64,000 nucleotides of DNA from CAWDZK01 sp963726615. GTDB taxonomy: Bacteria; Actinomycetota; Actinomycetes; JACCUZ01. Location of the stretch: positions 310,001 through 374,000 of the forward strand of contig CAVSCX010000011.1 of NCBI GenBank assembly GCA_963726615.1, given 5' to 3'. Below are positions 62,423 to 64,000 of this stretch, one piece after another (position 1 is the stretch's first letter; each line of letters opens with the position of its first letter). The position numbers and the translations under genes are program-made. Below the pieces are notes generated by a model that worked only from the letters and a program-made list of their open reading frames with translations, searched no databases and was not told the DNA's origin.

Positions 62423-64000
62423 GCCTGGGCTCCCGTACGGTCGAGACGCACCGCGCAGAACTTGAACTCCGGGATCTTCCCGACCGGGTCGACCTCGTCG
62501 ATGGTGAGCAGGTTCGCCGCCGCCTCGCGGAAGTGGAACGGGACGAAGACGTTGCCGCGCGCCTCCCGGGTGGACACCTTCACGTGGAGCTCGATCTCAC
62601 CTCGGCGCGAGCTGACCCGGGCCATGCCGCCGTCGACCAGGCCGAGGTCGCGGGCGTCGTCCGGGTGCACGTAGACCTCGGCGCGCGGCGCGATCGTGTC
62701 CAGCGCGAACGACCGCCGCGTCATGGATCCGGTGTGCCAGTGCTCCAGGAGCCGACCCGTGTTCAGCACGAACGGGTACTGGTCGTCGGGCAGCTCCTTG
62801 GCCGGCAGCCACTCGGCCGAGACCAGGTGGGCCAGTCCGTCGCCGGTGTTGAAGCGCTCGTCGAACATCACCACCGTGCCGTCGGAGTGCTCAGGGTCGT
62901 CGTTGGGGTAGAGCTTGCCGGTGCCTCCGAGCACGTCCCAGTCCAGGTTCCGGTAGCTGGGCATCAGCCCGACCATCTCGTCGAAGACCTCGCTGGGCGA
63001 CGTGTAGTCCCAGTCGAGGCCCACCCGGCGGGCGACCTCCTGGGTTATCCACCAGTCCTCGCGGGCGTCGCCGGGCGGCTCCAGCGCCTTGCGGCCTCGC
63101 TGCACCCGACGGTCGGTGTTGGTGTAGGTGCCGTCCTTCTCGAGGTAGGACGTCGCCGGGAGGATCACGTCGGCGAACTCCGCGGTCTCGGTGACGAAGA
63201 TGTCCTGCACCACCAGGAAGTCCAGGGCCGCCAGCGCCGTGCGGACCTTGTTGGTGTTGGGGTCGGACATGAAGGGGTTCTCACCCATCATGTACATCGC
63301 CCCGACGCCCGGGCCGCCGCCCGGGGAGCCCTCGAGGATCGAGTGGATGATCTCGGTGACGGTGAGCCCACGCTCCCGCGGGAGCGGCGCGCCCCATGCA
63401 CGCTCGAAGCGGGCGACGACCTCGGCGTCGTCCGCCGACTGGTAGTCGGGGAAGAACATCGGGATCAGCCCGGAGTCCGAGGCACCCTGCACGTTGTTCT
63501 GGCCACGCAGCGGGTGCAGCCCGCTGCCGGGCCTCCCGACGTTGCCGGTGATCGCGCACAGCGCGATGAGGCATCGGGCGTTGTCGGTGCCGGTGGTGTG
63601 CTGGGAGATGCCCATCCCCCAGAAGATGATGCCGGCTCCGGCCTCGCCCCAGACCTTCGCCACGCGGCGGATCACCGCGGCGGGCACCCCGGTGATCTGC
63701 TCGGCCCGCTCGGGCGGGTAGTCGGCGACGGTGCGGGCCAGCTCGTCGTAGCCGCTCGTGCGCTCGGCGACGTAGGTCTCGTCGACCAGGCCGGTGGCGA
63801 TGATCTCGTGCATGACCGCGTTGTAGAAGGCGACGTCGGTGCCCGGCTTGAGCTGGCAGTAGATGTCGGCGTGGTCGGCGAGCCGGTCGGCCCGCGGGTC
63901 GACGTAGATGATCGTCGTCCCGTTGCGCCGGGCCTGCTTGAAGAACGACGCCGCGACCGGGTGGTTGGCGGTCGCGTTGCTGCCGGCGATCAGGGCGACG
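62419..64000 (-). CDS. fdhA: Formate dehydrogenase alpha subunit (molybdopterin), N-terminus beyond window
   Basis: About 527 C-terminal residues; the frame is open to the window edge. Markers are VALIAGSNATANHPVAASFF at the edge, WGMGISQHTTGTDNARCLIA, GRPGSGLHPLRGQNNVQGAS, MYMMGENPFMSDPNTNKVRT and the C-terminal molybdopterin-dinucleotide domain FVLNTGRLLEHWHTGSMTRR with NVFVPFHFREAAANLLTI. It oxidises formate to CO2 at a Mo- or W-bis-MGD site; the active-site Cys/Sec and N-terminal iron-sulfur region are outside. The operon runs fdhA-fdhB-moeA-moeA/PBP. Confidence 0.93.
   Translation of the reverse strand, partial: VALIAGSNATANHPVAASFFKQARRNGTTIIYVDPRADRLADHADIYCQLKPGTDVAFYNAVMHEIIATGLVDETYVAERTSGYDELARTVADYPPERAEQITGVPAAVIRRVAKVWGEAGAGIIFWGMGISQHTTGTDNARCLIALCAITGNVGRPGSGLHPLRGQNNVQGASDSGLIPMFFPDYQSADDAEVVARFERAWGAPLPRERGLTVTEIIHSILEGSPGGGPGVGAMYMMGENPFMSDPNTNKVRTALAALDFLVVQDIFVTETAEFADVILPATSYLEKDGTYTNTDRRVQRGRKALEPPGDAREDWWITQEVARRVGLDWDYTSPSEVFDEMVGLMPSYRNLDWDVLGGTGKLYPNDDPEHSDGTVVMFDERFNTGDGLAHLVSAEWLPAKELPDDQYPFVLNTGRLLEHWHTGSMTRRSFALDTIAPRAEVYVHPDDARDLGLVDGGMARVSSRRGEIELHVKVSTREARGNVFVPFHFREAAANLLTIDEVDPVGKIPEFKFCAVRLDRTGAQA

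Overview
The window is a 64 kb stretch of very GC-rich DNA from an actinobacterium. Evidence includes RbpA, a SigK/RskA-type sigma/anti-sigma pair, GarA/OdhI, sbp/DUF881 genes, the DUF5999 protein, many GTG starts, 4-base start/stop overlaps, and at least seven leaderless promoters (TANNNT 6-7 bases before ATG/GTG). It is not a mycobacterium by overall content, but 45-57 kb is syntenic with the conserved actinobacterial gcvP-garA-gcvH-pgsA region. No tRNA, rRNA, CRISPR array, insertion sequence or prophage was seen. The genus cannot be fixed from sequence reading alone.

Region by region. 0-4 kb: a LuxR-type ATPase regulator (cut by the window start), a small conserved protein and a substrate-binding protein without a signal peptide. 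4-9 kb: a 5'-3' exonuclease, an M24 peptidase/acyl-CoA dehydrogenase operon, an Lrp regulator, a secreted CAP-domain protein and a cyclic-nucleotide-binding protein. 9-20 kb: a dispersed lysine-degradation locus of the kind known from lysine-fermenting anaerobes: kamA (lysine 2,3-aminomutase), kdd (3,5-diaminohexanoate dehydrogenase), kamD-kamE (B12-dependent aminomutase) and kal (3-aminobutyryl-CoA ammonia-lyase), interleaved with an amidohydrolase, plsC and a large secreted FG-GAP protein; the kce cleavage enzyme is not in the window. 20-24.5 kb: lnt-ppm-fxsA (lipoprotein acylation and polyprenyl-phosphate mannose), rbpA and a GDPD. 24.6-29 kb: AraC/VOC/UvrA-like trio, a truncated HAD gene with a LexA-like box in its broken end, and a YdeI-family gene.

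29-35 kb holds two alpha/beta-hydrolase esterases, a CorA transporter, a lone ATP-grasp protein and a GCS2-type glutamate-cysteine ligase-like enzyme; the ligases and esterases look like an uncharacterised small-molecule set. 35-41 kb: sbcD-sbcC-HAD phosphatase and the sigK-rskA pair. 41-45 kb: a type III polyketide synthase/methyltransferase/flavoprotein operon matching the srsABC phenolic-lipid type, with operator-like palindromes in the divergent promoter region. 45-57 kb: gcvP under a glycine riboswitch, two MerR regulators, a DUF151 nuclease-like protein, GarA, GcvH, DUF881-sbp-DUF881, a GDP-mannose pyrophosphorylase fused to a degenerate mutase, and a CDP-alcohol phosphatidyltransferase. 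57-64 kb: a DinB-like protein, then a molybdoenzyme operon (fdhA partial, a NuoEF-like fdhB, moeA, and a second MoeA fused to a PBP-like domain).

The genes group into amino-acid turnover (lysine, glycine), envelope lipid/mannose chemistry and molybdenum-cofactor-dependent formate oxidation, with several regulators whose partners are visible next to them.
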